A stretch of DNA of 44,540 nucleotides, from NCBI RefSeq assembly GCF_937884665.1, contig NZ_CAKZYF010000129.1, positions 1-44,540 of the forward strand, given 5' to 3'. The DNA comes from an uncultured Allomuricauda sp. Its GTDB lineage: Bacteria; Bacteroidota; Bacteroidia; Flavobacteriales; Flavobacteriaceae. The position numbers and the translations under genes are program-made. The notes below the pieces were generated by a model. The model saw only the letters and a program-made list of their open reading frames with translations, was not told the DNA's origin and made no database searches. Below are positions 35,888 to 44,475 of the stretch, in pieces; the first letter of the stretch is position 1, and each line of letters begins with the position of its first letter.

Positions 35888-36322
35888 TTATTTCTCCCAA
35901 TTTGCCGACCAGTATTCCAAAGGATATCTAAAGTCATCGTTTTTGGATTCGTCCAATGTAAAATTCGAGAAAACTTGGACTTTGGTATCTGGTTCCATAG
36001 CTCGGAATGCCGTGGCATACCCTCCCGGGACATGAAGCATTCCAAAATCGGATTCGCTTAGGACATATTTTGTTGCGACCGAATTTTCATTTGGATTCTT
36101 AAAATCATCCACTTGGATGAGATTGATGATACATTCTCCCTTTATACAATAAAACCACTTTTCTTCCTCTCTATGCCCTTGCCAACCACGTATTATATTG
36201 GTATCAGCGGGATGAATTTCGTAAAATCGAACTATATCCGCCATACTAAATTGGTTAAAAAAATGTAAGCTACCCCGTCGGTCCTTAAATGCCGCTCCCG
36301 ATATTAGATTTGGCTTAGGCAT
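35888..36322 (-). CDS. small cupin (RmlC/WxcM-like) protein
   Basis: A 144-residue single cupin domain with the motif IRGWQGHREEEKWFYCIKGE and a later FGMLHVPGGYATAFRAME strand pair. It resembles dTDP-sugar isomerase/epimerase cupins (WxcM, FdtA, RmlC-like). It is squeezed between capE and capF, overlapping capE by 8 bp, although CapF already has its own cupin domain. In E. coli O26 a cupin gene (wbuC) also accompanies the FucNAc genes. Could be an additional epimerase or a helper in the same pathway; the exact reaction is not known. Confidence 0.82.
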   Translation of the reverse strand: MPKPNLISGAAFKDRRGSLHFFNQFSMADIVRFYEIHPADTNIIRGWQGHREEEKWFYCIKGECIINLIQVDDFKNPNENSVATKYVLSESDFGMLHVPGGYATAFRAMEPDTKVQVFSNFTLDESKNDDFRYPLEYWSANWEK

Positions 36323-37325
36323 TCATGGCTTCTTTAATGAAATCGAGTCCGAGTAGAGTCTGTTTCAGATTTATATCGGTAAGTCGCTGAGTATTATGCG
36401 AATGGTAGTCTTCAATTTCACTCATATCTGTCTCGCCCTCTGAAAAGTAACGACTGTAATTTAAGTCTCTATTATCTGCTGGGATTCTATAAAACTCACC
36501 CATATCTTGAGCTTTTTGCATTTCTTCCCGAGTGCACAAGGTTTCGTAAAGTTTTTCACCATGTCTTGTCCCTATGACCTTTATTTCGTTTTCCGCTTTG
36601 AAAATATCCCTTATAGCTTCTGCCAAATCACCTATTGTACTTGCCGGAGCTTTGTTCACGAACAAATCACCTTGGTTTCCATGTTCAAATGCAAACAACA
36701 CCAAATCTACAGCATCTTCCAAGGACATTAGAAACCGAGTCATTTTAGGGTCTGTGACCGTAATGGGTGTTTTCTCATTTATTTGTTTGACAAAAAGGGG
36801 TATTACTGAACCTCGCGAGGCCATTACATTGCCATATCGCGTTAAGCAGACAATCGTGCTGTCCTCTGGAATGTTCCGCGAGGCTGCGACAGCCACTTTT
36901 TCCATTAATGCTTTGCTAATTCCCATAGCGTTAATTGGATACGCGGCTTTGTCCGTGCTTAAGCAGATGATTCGTTTTACGCCATTGCTGACTGCGGCGT
37001 CTATGGTATTTTGCGTACCGAATACATTCGTTTTGGCCGCTTCCAACGGAAAGAATTCACATGAAGGAACCTGTTTTAAGGCGGCGGCGTGGAAGACAAA
37101 ATCTACTCCTCGCATAGCTTTTTCTATACTTTCATAATTGCGCACGTCGCCAATGTAAAATTTTACTTTCTTATTCTTTAGACGCGTTCGCATATCGTCC
37201 TGTTTTTTTTCGTCCCGACTGAAAATTCGGATTTCCTTTATATCGGTTTCTAAAAAACGATTGAGCACGGCATTTCCAAATGAGCCTGTACCGCCTGTTA
37301 TAAGTAAGGTTTTATTTTTGAACAT
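36315..37325 (-). CDS. UDP-N-acetylglucosamine 4,6-dehydratase/5-epimerase, CapE/FnlA-like
   Basis: First enzyme of UDP-L-FucNAc synthesis, converting UDP-GlcNAc into a 4-keto-6-deoxy intermediate with C5 inversion. The 336-residue SDR has LLITGGTGSFGNAVL (cofactor loop), SRDEKKQDDMR, FHAAALKQVPSCE, LSTDKAAYPINAMGISKALM, where Met takes the place of the usual catalytic Tyr before X3-Lys as in CapE, and GEKLYETL near the C-terminus. Length is normal. It opens the capE-cupin-capF-capG-wbuB-like run and is 17 nt from the upstream acetyltransferase gene. Confidence 0.94.
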   Translation of the reverse strand: MFKNKTLLITGGTGSFGNAVLNRFLETDIKEIRIFSRDEKKQDDMRTRLKNKKVKFYIGDVRNYESIEKAMRGVDFVFHAAALKQVPSCEFFPLEAAKTNVFGTQNTIDAAVSNGVKRIICLSTDKAAYPINAMGISKALMEKVAVAASRNIPEDSTIVCLTRYGNVMASRGSVIPLFVKQINEKTPITVTDPKMTRFLMSLEDAVDLVLFAFEHGNQGDLFVNKAPASTIGDLAEAIRDIFKAENEIKVIGTRHGEKLYETLCTREEMQKAQDMGEFYRIPADNRDLNYSRYFSEGETDMSEIEDYHSHNTQRLTDINLKQTLLGLDFIKEAMNA

Positions 37326-37342
37326 TTTATTGGTATGATGAA

Positions 37343-37984
37343 TTAGTCAGGAAAATATTTATTTATAGTATGAATAGTAAGCTCTGGTTCGTTAAAAAAA
37401 GCTTTATTCTTTGTAATAATCTCGTCTGGTAAATTCCACCACTCTAAATCAAGTAACCTTGTTATTACGTCCTCTGGAAAACGTTTTTTTATCAATTTGG
37501 CCGGTATACCTCCAACAATTGCGTAAGGCGGTACATTTTTTGTAACTATACTACCGGCGGCCACCACTGCTCCATCTCCAACTGTAACGCCATCCATTAT
37601 CTTTGCATCCCGGCCTACCCATACGTCATTACCTATTTTTATCGGTAGATTTGTTTCGAACTCAATAGGTGTCATCCAATCGTTTCTCATTTTATTTTTT
37701 TTGTAGAAAATAGAGTGGGTAGATACATAATTTAAGGGATGTCTACCAAATCCCAAAATGGCACCCTTACCTATAGCTGAAAAATTCCCTACTTCCGTAT
37801 GGACCAATTTACAATTTGAATTTATTCTTGTATATTTTCCGATTTTAGAATTATTGATGACTGCCATTGCACGTATTTCAGAGGATTTATCAAAACCTGA
37901 ATTATCAGTCCAAAATGCAAAATATGATAAAAGCGGATGACTTATCTTACGAAAGGAAAAAACTGATTTTATATATGCTCTCAT
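37343..37984 (-). CDS. CatB/hexapeptide-type O-acetyltransferase
   Basis: A 213-residue left-handed beta-helix acetyltransferase of the XAT/CatB group. Hexapeptide repeats run through SKIGKYTRINSNCKLVHTEVGNFSAIGKGAILGFGRHP, and the typical end GNDVWVGRDAKIMDGVTVGDGA...GSIVTKNVPPYAIVGGIPAKLIKKR carries the active-site His region. C-terminal LEWWNLP is family-typical. It likely O- or N-acetylates a sugar of the repeat unit. The region 37.3-39.1 kb appears more AT-rich than its neighbours. A related protein is encoded at 43765. Confidence 0.9.
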   Translation of the reverse strand: MRAYIKSVFSFRKISHPLLSYFAFWTDNSGFDKSSEIRAMAVINNSKIGKYTRINSNCKLVHTEVGNFSAIGKGAILGFGRHPLNYVSTHSIFYKKNKMRNDWMTPIEFETNLPIKIGNDVWVGRDAKIMDGVTVGDGAVVAAGSIVTKNVPPYAIVGGIPAKLIKKRFPEDVITRLLDLEWWNLPDEIITKNKAFFNEPELTIHTINKYFPD

Positions 37985-37987
37985 ATC

Positions 37988-39079
37988 CTAAATAGGTTTT
38001 TCTGTAGTTTTTCTTACTGCATCGATAAACCCTTGTGCCATTATTTTAGGGGTTCTATGGGTATCATAAAACGCTTTTGCATTTTCGCCCATAACTTTAA
38101 ATTTTTCTGGACTTTCGAAAATCGATAATATGATTTCAGATAAGTCTTCATAATTTTGGAATAAAATTCCATTTTTCTTGTTCACGATGTTGAGTCTTTC
38201 TCCGCCAGTTATGGCATCTGAGTGGGTAATAAATGGCACACTATAACCGAAACTTTTAAGTACCGATAAACCTGCTTGTCCCGGTGAAATACAGGCTAAT
38301 CCAGAAGAAAATAGAGTGCTGAGTTTCTGTTCCTCAAAAATGGAGCCATGTAAAACAATTTTATGATTGAGTTTGTTTGTTGTTATCCAGTTTTTAACCG
38401 AATTGAATTCATCACCGTTTCCAATTATATGTAATTCTTTAGGTTCTTTATTACATTTAAGGTAAGCAGCTTTATAGGAATCAAGTAGTTCAAAAATCTT
38501 TTTTTGTTTGTACAGAGAACCAATGAACAAGATTTTATCCCTTTTCTTAGGTTTATTTGTGATTGGAATTACCTCCACCGTATTTGGCATAACAAAAAGC
38601 TTTTCTTCACCTAACCCCTTTTTAATATATTTCAATCGTGCGTATTCCGAATAGAAAAGCATGGCATCACTTCGTTTAGCCAAAAAGTAACGTACTTGAT
38701 TCATGATAGTAGGGTCATCAAAATTTGAATTATAAGAGGCCCTAACACCTATGCCCCAATAAATTAATCGAAACTTTCTTCTTAAAAGTAAAGCTAATTT
38801 TAAAAACGATAAGTTGTTCAAATAGAACATACAAACAACTACATCAAATCTCTTTATATATTCATCAAAGCCAGTAGGATAATAGAGAAATGGCCCTACT
38901 TTCTTTTGAAGTAACTGGTATTCTTCAAAACTACCTCTTTTGTTTTCTTTTGGTTTACCCGAATGAGCTACGGTAAGATTGATATCTCTTTCTTTGGCTA
39001 TTAATTCCAGGATAGGTATTCTATAATTTTGAAGCTTATGGGTTATGAATAGAACATTTTTCATTATGGAGGAAGGCAT
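37988..39079 (-). CDS. GT4-family glycosyltransferase
   Basis: A 363-residue GT-B glycosyltransferase: LFITHKLQNYRIPILELI at the N-terminus, RLIYWGIGVRAS, FVMPNTVEVIP, then LFIGSLYKQKKIFELLDSY and SGLACISPGQAGLSVLKSFGYSVPFI as the donor-binding half. No membrane segment. Start at 39079 is taken because it is preceded by an A-rich stretch; the ATG at 39064 (MKNVLFITHK) is an equally good alternative. The gap to the acetyltransferase is 3 nt. Sugar specificity cannot be told. Confidence 0.87.
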   Translation of the reverse strand: MPSSIMKNVLFITHKLQNYRIPILELIAKERDINLTVAHSGKPKENKRGSFEEYQLLQKKVGPFLYYPTGFDEYIKRFDVVVCMFYLNNLSFLKLALLLRRKFRLIYWGIGVRASYNSNFDDPTIMNQVRYFLAKRSDAMLFYSEYARLKYIKKGLGEEKLFVMPNTVEVIPITNKPKKRDKILFIGSLYKQKKIFELLDSYKAAYLKCNKEPKELHIIGNGDEFNSVKNWITTNKLNHKIVLHGSIFEEQKLSTLFSSGLACISPGQAGLSVLKSFGYSVPFITHSDAITGGERLNIVNKKNGILFQNYEDLSEIILSIFESPEKFKVMGENAKAFYDTHRTPKIMAQGFIDAVRKTTEKPI

Positions 39080-39139
39080 TGTTTTAAAGTTTGAGAGCGT
39101 TTTTTAGACCAGATTGGCTTAATTAATAAAACAATGATG

Positions 39140-40360
39140 TTATGCTACATGAGATTTAAAAACCCCAGCAAAGTCCAAAATTACTTTTGATTTATCGTAT
39201 TCTAGAGTTTTAAACTCATTATGAGCTACTAAGAATGCTACGATATCAGCGCTTGCATAAGCGTCCTCATAATCAGAAAGCTTGTATACATTATGCTCTT
39301 CGATGTTGGGCTCAACTATAAAATACTCTTCGTTGTTCGTGTTTTGTAGTACTTTTTGGGCAATGTACTTAGCAGGGGATTCCCTTAAATCATCAATATT
39401 TGGTTTAAAAGCCAGTCCCATTAAGGCTATTTTTGCTTTTCTTCCGTGTTCCAATTCAAACTTGAGTTTTGCAACTTGAACCTTTTCAGCGCACCAAAAA
39501 GATTTATAATTATTAATTTCCCGCGCAGCACCTATAATCTTTGATTCCATTGGATAATCTGAAACGATGAAGTAGGGGTCAACAGCGATGCAATGACCGC
39601 CTACTCCAGAACCAGGCTGCAGAATATTCACTCGCGGATGTTTATTGGCAAGTTCAATAAGTTCCCAAACATTTATTTCGGCCTTATCACATATCAATGA
39701 TAATTCGTTGGCGAAAGCAATTTGAACATCACGGGAAGAATTTTCTACCAATTTGCACATTTCGGCGGTTCTCGCATTAGTTTTATGCAAAGTTCCTGAC
39801 ACATAAGAGGCATAAAAATCAACTGCCTTGTTTGTAGAAGCTTCATCAACCCCTCCGATGACACGGTCGTTGTTTACCAATTCAAACATAACATTGCCGG
39901 GCAGTACCCGTTCAGGACAATAGGCCATAAAGAGTTTATTTTCAAGTTCAGGCCGTAAAGTATATATCAAATCCCTCATTTTTTCTGTGGTCCCGATGGG
40001 AGAAGTTGATTCTATTATGTATAAATCATCTTCTTTTAATAAAGGAATTATTGCATTCGTAGCGGCCTCAACAAAGGATATATCCGGTTCGTTCTTTCCC
40101 TTAAAAGGAGTTGGTACAACAATTAGATAGGTGTTACCAGATACTGGTTGGGTATCGGCAATCAGTGCGTTCTTTTCTACCGCTTCTTTTACTATTTCCG
40201 CTAATTCTGGCTCTACGATATGTATTTCACCACGGTTTATGGTTTCTACAACCTTGGGATTAACATCTACCCCATGAACCTTTGTGCCTTTTTGGGCTAT
40301 TAACGCGGCCGTCGGCAAACCAATGTAGCCCAGCCCCATCATGATTACTTTGTTTTCCAT
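39140..40360 (-). CDS. wecC: UDP-N-acetyl-D-mannosamine dehydrogenase
   Basis: Oxidises UDP-ManNAc at C6 to UDP-ManNAcA (a uronic acid), giving the polymer an acidic residue. The 406-residue enzyme has MMGLGYIGLPTAALIAQKG (NAD loop), VVPTPF, ESTSPIGTTEKM, YCPERVLPGN, and the catalytic GVGGHCIAVDPYF cysteine loop, followed by GLAFKPNIDDLRESPA. The C-terminal domain is complete. Its ATG lies directly after the wecB stop (0-nt gap), so the two are coupled. Start is clear. Confidence 0.95.
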   Translation of the reverse strand: MENKVIMMGLGYIGLPTAALIAQKGTKVHGVDVNPKVVETINRGEIHIVEPELAEIVKEAVEKNALIADTQPVSGNTYLIVVPTPFKGKNEPDISFVEAATNAIIPLLKEDDLYIIESTSPIGTTEKMRDLIYTLRPELENKLFMAYCPERVLPGNVMFELVNNDRVIGGVDEASTNKAVDFYASYVSGTLHKTNARTAEMCKLVENSSRDVQIAFANELSLICDKAEINVWELIELANKHPRVNILQPGSGVGGHCIAVDPYFIVSDYPMESKIIGAAREINNYKSFWCAEKVQVAKLKFELEHGRKAKIALMGLAFKPNIDDLRESPAKYIAQKVLQNTNNEEYFIVEPNIEEHNVYKLSDYEDAYASADIVAFLVAHNEFKTLEYDKSKVILDFAGVFKSHVA

Positions 40361-41482
40361 CTATGATTGAAGGTTTTCCATGAATTGTAAGATACGCTGG
40401 CAAGCATGACCGTCGCCGTAGGGATTATGCAATTTGCTCATGCTTTCGTAACGCTCTCTATTTATCAATAAGTCTTTAGTTTCGTTTATTATTTTTTCGG
40501 TCTCGGTACCTACCAAAATTACGGTACCGGCGTCCACCGCTTCGGGCCTTTCAGTAGTTTCACGCATTACCAGTACCGGTTTTCCTAAACTCGGTGCTTC
40601 CTCTTGAACGCCTCCACTATCGGTAATGACCAAATAAGACCTGTTCATGAGCCAGACAAATTCTGGATATGCCTGGGGCTCTACAAGTTTAATGTTATCA
40701 ACATCACCCAGTAAGTCATGAACTGGTTTTAGAACTTTTGGGTTTAAATGGACCGGATACACAATCTCAACGTCATCAAAGGAGATTGCAATGGTCTTAA
40801 GGGCTTCGCAAATATTGATAAATCCTTGTCCGTGATTTTCCCTTCGATGTCCTGTTACCAATATGGTCCGTTTTGTCAAATCAAGCTTTTCCTTCAAATT
40901 TTTGAGTGCTTGACTATTTAAGATTTTCACTCTATCCACACTTTCAAAAAGGGCATCGATATCTGTATTTCCCGTAACGGCGATACTCTGGCCTCGAACA
41001 CCTTCATTAGTAAGGTTGTCAAATGATGTTTGAGTTGGGGCGAAATGATAATCAGCCACATGTCCGGTAACGGTTCGGTTAATTTCTTCAGGAAATGGAG
41101 CATACTTGTTGAAGGTTCTCAAACCTGCCTCCACATGACATACTTTGGCGCCCGAGTAAAAAGCGGCGATGCTCGCTGCCATAGTGGTTGTGGTATCTCC
41201 ATGCACATAGACATAATCGGGTTGGAACGCCTCTAAAACTTCTTGCAACGAAGTTATGATAAGTGCCGTAAGACTGTAAAGATTTTGATTGGGCCGCATT
41301 AGATTCAGATCATAATCTGGGGTAATTTCAAAAAAATCCAGTACCTGATCCAGCATTTCTCTATGTTGAGCGGTTACACATACCTTGGTATTGAATGTCT
41401 TGTTTTTTTGGAATGCTTTGACCAGTGGTGCCATTTTAATAGCTTCTGGCCTCGTTCCGAAAATTATTAGATTTTTTTTCAA
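40361..41482 (-). CDS. wecB: UDP-N-acetylglucosamine 2-epimerase (non-hydrolysing)
   Basis: Interconverts UDP-GlcNAc and UDP-ManNAc, supplying substrate for WecC. The 373-residue protein contains [66 protein letters not shown], and [29 protein letters not shown]. These are the standard WecB signatures. It forms a tight pair with wecC and is preceded by a 68-nt gap after the GT2 gene, where no promoter was recognised. Confidence 0.95.
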   Translation of the reverse strand: MKKNLIIFGTRPEAIKMAPLVKAFQKNKTFNTKVCVTAQHREMLDQVLDFFEITPDYDLNLMRPNQNLYSLTALIITSLQEVLEAFQPDYVYVHGDTTTTMAASIAAFYSGAKVCHVEAGLRTFNKYAPFPEEINRTVTGHVADYHFAPTQTSFDNLTNEGVRGQSIAVTGNTDIDALFESVDRVKILNSQALKNLKEKLDLTKRTILVTGHRRENHGQGFINICEALKTIAISFDDVEIVYPVHLNPKVLKPVHDLLGDVDNIKLVEPQAYPEFVWLMNRSYLVITDSGGVQEEAPSLGKPVLVMRETTERPEAVDAGTVILVGTETEKIINETKDLLINRERYESMSKLHNPYGDGHACQRILQFMENLQS

Positions 41483-41550
41483 GGATAGTTGTTTATGGTT
41501 ATGGATGATTTTGAGAAATTAGGGTCATAGATTTTAATAAGTCAGAAGCG

Positions 41551-42441
41551 TCACACTCGATTAACTCTAGTAGCGTATAATGTGTTATAATATTGTTTTG
41601 GGAAAAGAACTTTTAACCAACCTACTATAAAAAACAAGGGGTACCTTAAGGGAAAATGTCTTTTCATATGAAAACTCTGTGATGTAAAGTCAAGACCTGT
41701 TGGGTGATATAAAAATTTAATTCTTTCCTTCAAGCTCAGTTTCATAAATCGTTCGTAAGTATTTCCATGGTCATTGATACAGGTTCCTGAAATCCCAGGT
41801 AAAATCAAAACAGGAAGCTTACTTTTTACCGCCCTCATGGTATAATCAAAATCCGCCATACCATGCACATAACCTTCACTAAGAATACCAATTTTATCCA
41901 CCACATTTTTTGATACCCACATGACATTGGCATTCCCCAATTCGCAGACTTGGGGTTTCTTCTCATCAACGGCGCATCTTTTTATCGCTCCAAGAAACCT
42001 GTTGGTGAAGACAGAACCACCGTAAGTGGTTTTATCACTACCTTCTTCAGCCGTAGCTCCAACATAAATACCAGTAGAACCGTAGGTCGTGACACAATAC
42101 TTATCGGTTTCATAAATTTTGTCAAAAATATCTTCTACGAGATTGGTGTCGTCATTAAGCAATAAATAGGCACCGTAGTCTTTTTTCTTAGCCTCATTCC
42201 ACGAATTTCTCATCCCTCCTGCCCAATATAACTCCCCGTTTCCTGTAAGAATGGTTACGTTTGGAAATTCTTTGGCCACAGCTTCCGCGGTTCCATCTGA
42301 CGACCCGTCATCTGTCAGATAAACGGACATTGGCAGTTTATTGGCACTTTTTTTATGGGCCTTGTAAAGATTTTCCAGGGCTAGAAGGGTTTTGTTTTTT
42401 CTATTAAAACAGGTTAGAAGAACTGCGAAAGATGTTGACAT
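41551..42441 (-). CDS. family 2 glycosyltransferase (rhamnosyltransferase-like)
   Basis: A 296-residue GT2 enzyme. N-terminal FAVLLTCFNRKNKTLLALENL, LTDDGSSDGTAEAV, then LLLNDDTNL (Asp-X-Asp type) and a GYVHGMADFDYTMRA block with the acidic catalytic pair. This pattern resembles WbbL/RfbN-like rhamnosyltransferases and related 6-deoxysugar transferases. An exact -7 promoter element precedes it, so transcription may restart here. No membrane segment other than a weak C-terminal hydrophobic stretch (YPLFFIVGWLKVLF). Donor unknown. Confidence 0.88.
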   Translation of the reverse strand: MSTSFAVLLTCFNRKNKTLLALENLYKAHKKSANKLPMSVYLTDDGSSDGTAEAVAKEFPNVTILTGNGELYWAGGMRNSWNEAKKKDYGAYLLLNDDTNLVEDIFDKIYETDKYCVTTYGSTGIYVGATAEEGSDKTTYGGSVFTNRFLGAIKRCAVDEKKPQVCELGNANVMWVSKNVVDKIGILSEGYVHGMADFDYTMRAVKSKLPVLILPGISGTCINDHGNTYERFMKLSLKERIKFLYHPTGLDFTSQSFHMKRHFPLRYPLFFIVGWLKVLFPKQYYNTLYATRVNRV

Positions 42442-42466
42442 GGGTAGATAGGTGCATTTGTAGAAG

Positions 42467-42474
42467 CAAAATTA
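42467..42474 (-). promoter_or_regulatory. candidate internal promoter -7 element before the GT2 gene
   Basis: Minus strand TAATTTTG is an exact TAnnTTTG match 25 nt before the ATG at 42441. TTTC at 42495-42498 (20-nt spacer) is a one-mismatch -33 candidate. It lies in a 164-nt gap, the largest in this minus-strand run, and could start transcription of the wecBC-capEFG part. Confidence 0.5.
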
Positions 42475-42605
42475 ATTTACTTAGGTTATTTTTTGAAATT
42501 AATCAGATGTTCATACCATTATTTTGGATTTAAGGAAAAGAGTAGTGCAACTTCGCGCTGTTTTTCGTTTCTATCTTTATCTGAAAAATTCTTTTAATCA
42601 CTTGG

Positions 42606-43775
42606 CTAAGTTTTATATAGACCAAAAAAAGAGAATACTTTTTTCATCCTTTTATTCCAGAAGTGCAGATAAATTCTAAAACCATCTTTGGGATTTATAT
42701 GCTTATGGTTATAAACTATTGCTCTTATGGTATCCATTTTGAAACGGTTCTTTGTTGGTTTTCTTGTATCGTACAGCCATAGTTCGTTGCCGTCTATCCC
42801 ATAGATAATATTGGCATCAATGGGCTTCAGCGATTTTGCAAATGACCGAATGATATGATGATCCAAAATTTTTGAAGAAAGCAAATACCGTGTTGTGATC
42901 TTATGTTGATATCCATGTAAATCAATGGTAATTTCATGATTCTGAAACCCCAAAATATTATGCAATTGCTTGTTTTCATAGAATACATCATACACAGAAT
43001 AGCTATCTTCTGGCTTGGAAAACGAGTACACTTTTTTTGTAGTTCCCAAAAGGGGAACTTGATAAATCGTGCTGTCATTTCCAACATGGGTTCCTGCATC
43101 GCTAAAATTAGTGGATAGCGATATTTTTGGGTAAAGAAAATATTTTTGATTTTCCACTAAGTAGGCAATGTTATACTTTAACCATGATTTTTCAGACCAA
43201 CTGCGGACGTAGGCAGGTACTTTTTCAGTATTATCTATGTTGGGTTTTTCAGAGTACCATTTCATAAAACCCTCCCACTGGTTTTTGCTCCAAGCTTGTC
43301 CCCAAGAAGATGCAAACTGGAAATACCAATTGTCGTAACCATCATCAAAAGATGAAAAATTGTCCCTTGTATGGACGTTAAGTTTATGGTTATATAGGGA
43401 TATGCCACCTACTTCAGGAAGATTTTCACTGAATTCAAGGGCGGAAATCGCATAATTGTAGAAGTTAGGGGAAACGAACAAATCATCTTCCAAGACTATT
43501 ACGGAACCATATGATAAACTAAGGTTTCCACATTTGATGATGTGCTGTCTCAGACCTAGGTTTTCCTTTTGATATAGTATTGTTTTCTTCCCCTGTCTCC
43601 AAGAAAAATCTTCTGCAATTTTAAGGATATGCTGATTATTTGTTGCATAATCAATACTAATCAGAAGTTCTACTCCAACGTTCGGATAGTCTGCCCTTTC
43701 CAATGACTTCAGCAATCTTTTTAGAGAACGTTCTCTATTATATGCTACCACCACAACCGGTGTTCTACGCTTCAT
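42606..43775 (-). CDS. GT-A fold glycosyltransferase
   Basis: A 389-residue GT-A-type protein: TPVVVVAYNRERSLKRLLKSL, ISIDYATNN, ENLGLRQHIIKCG and VIVLEDDLFVSPNFY (Glu-Asp-Asp metal motif). The central SSWGQAWSKNQWEGF segment is aromatic-rich. It resembles the large, poorly characterised group of bacterial GTs distantly related to GlcNAc-transferase I. Its start overlaps the upstream acetyltransferase stop by 11 bp, so it is coupled. Function in repeat-unit assembly is inferred from context. Confidence 0.82.
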   Translation of the reverse strand: MKRRTPVVVVAYNRERSLKRLLKSLERADYPNVGVELLISIDYATNNQHILKIAEDFSWRQGKKTILYQKENLGLRQHIIKCGNLSLSYGSVIVLEDDLFVSPNFYNYAISALEFSENLPEVGGISLYNHKLNVHTRDNFSSFDDGYDNWYFQFASSWGQAWSKNQWEGFMKWYSEKPNIDNTEKVPAYVRSWSEKSWLKYNIAYLVENQKYFLYPKISLSTNFSDAGTHVGNDSTIYQVPLLGTTKKVYSFSKPEDSYSVYDVFYENKQLHNILGFQNHEITIDLHGYQHKITTRYLLSSKILDHHIIRSFAKSLKPIDANIIYGIDGNELWLYDTRKPTKNRFKMDTIRAIVYNHKHINPKDGFRIYLHFWNKRMKKVFSFFGLYKT

Positions 43776-44475
43776 TGGTGATTTTCTTTAATCGTTCAAT
43801 ATTTTCAAAATATTGGGCATTTTCTTGTATCCAGGGAAGAGGTCTGTCCCACCAGCATACGCCCAACAAGAATTCAATATCGGCGTCATCAAACCTCTTC
43901 TTAATTTGCTTTGCGGGGATTCCCCCTACAACAGTGTAAGGGGCCACGTCCTTATTGACCAAGGCGTTGGCCGCAACAATGGCGCCATCTCCAATAGAAA
44001 CCCCGTCCATTATGCTCACATTTGCCCCGATCCAAACATCATTCCCAATAGAGATGGTATATCTTCCTTTTTGGTCCTTTGGTTTTGGGAATTCCTCGAA
44101 TCTCTGTTTTTCAGTAAGTTGAAGATTTACAGGTGGGGTCAACGAAAAGAATGAAGGATGTGTACTTACAAACTGGCTGGATGGATGTCTACCAAAAATA
44201 CACTTTACATTAGGGCCAATGGATGAATATCGACCAATTCTTGTCTTTTGGATATGACTGTGTGCGGCTATATATGAAGCAAAACCAAGATATGATGAGG
44301 CTATGGTAGCGTGTTGGGCGAACCCATTGCTCCCTTCACATATAACGGAAAAGCCAATGAAACTCGTTTTGTGGCAACGTATGTTCAGTGCTTTTCTAAG
44401 ATACTTCCTTCTAAAAAACATAGCTAAATTGGTCAGCCAGTGATAAGAAAGCACTATATTTTTTAGGAAACCCAC
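43765..44475 (-). CDS. CatB/hexapeptide-type O-acetyltransferase
   Basis: A 236-residue left-handed beta-helix acetyltransferase, clearly related to the one at 37343: IGRYSSIGPNVKCIFGRHPSS, IGNDVWIGANVSIMDGVSIG, VNKDVAPYTVVGGIPAKQI and a CWWDRPLPW tail. It has an extra ~20-residue insertion after STHPSFFSLTPP. The start is GTG at 44475-44473, overlapping the stop (TAG, 44477-44475) of the upstream partial gene by one base. It overlaps the downstream GT gene by 11 bp. Probably acetylates a repeat-unit sugar. Confidence 0.88.
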   Translation of the reverse strand: MGFLKNIVLSYHWLTNLAMFFRRKYLRKALNIRCHKTSFIGFSVICEGSNGFAQHATIASSYLGFASYIAAHSHIQKTRIGRYSSIGPNVKCIFGRHPSSQFVSTHPSFFSLTPPVNLQLTEKQRFEEFPKPKDQKGRYTISIGNDVWIGANVSIMDGVSIGDGAIVAANALVNKDVAPYTVVGGIPAKQIKKRFDDADIEFLLGVCWWDRPLPWIQENAQYFENIERLKKITNEA

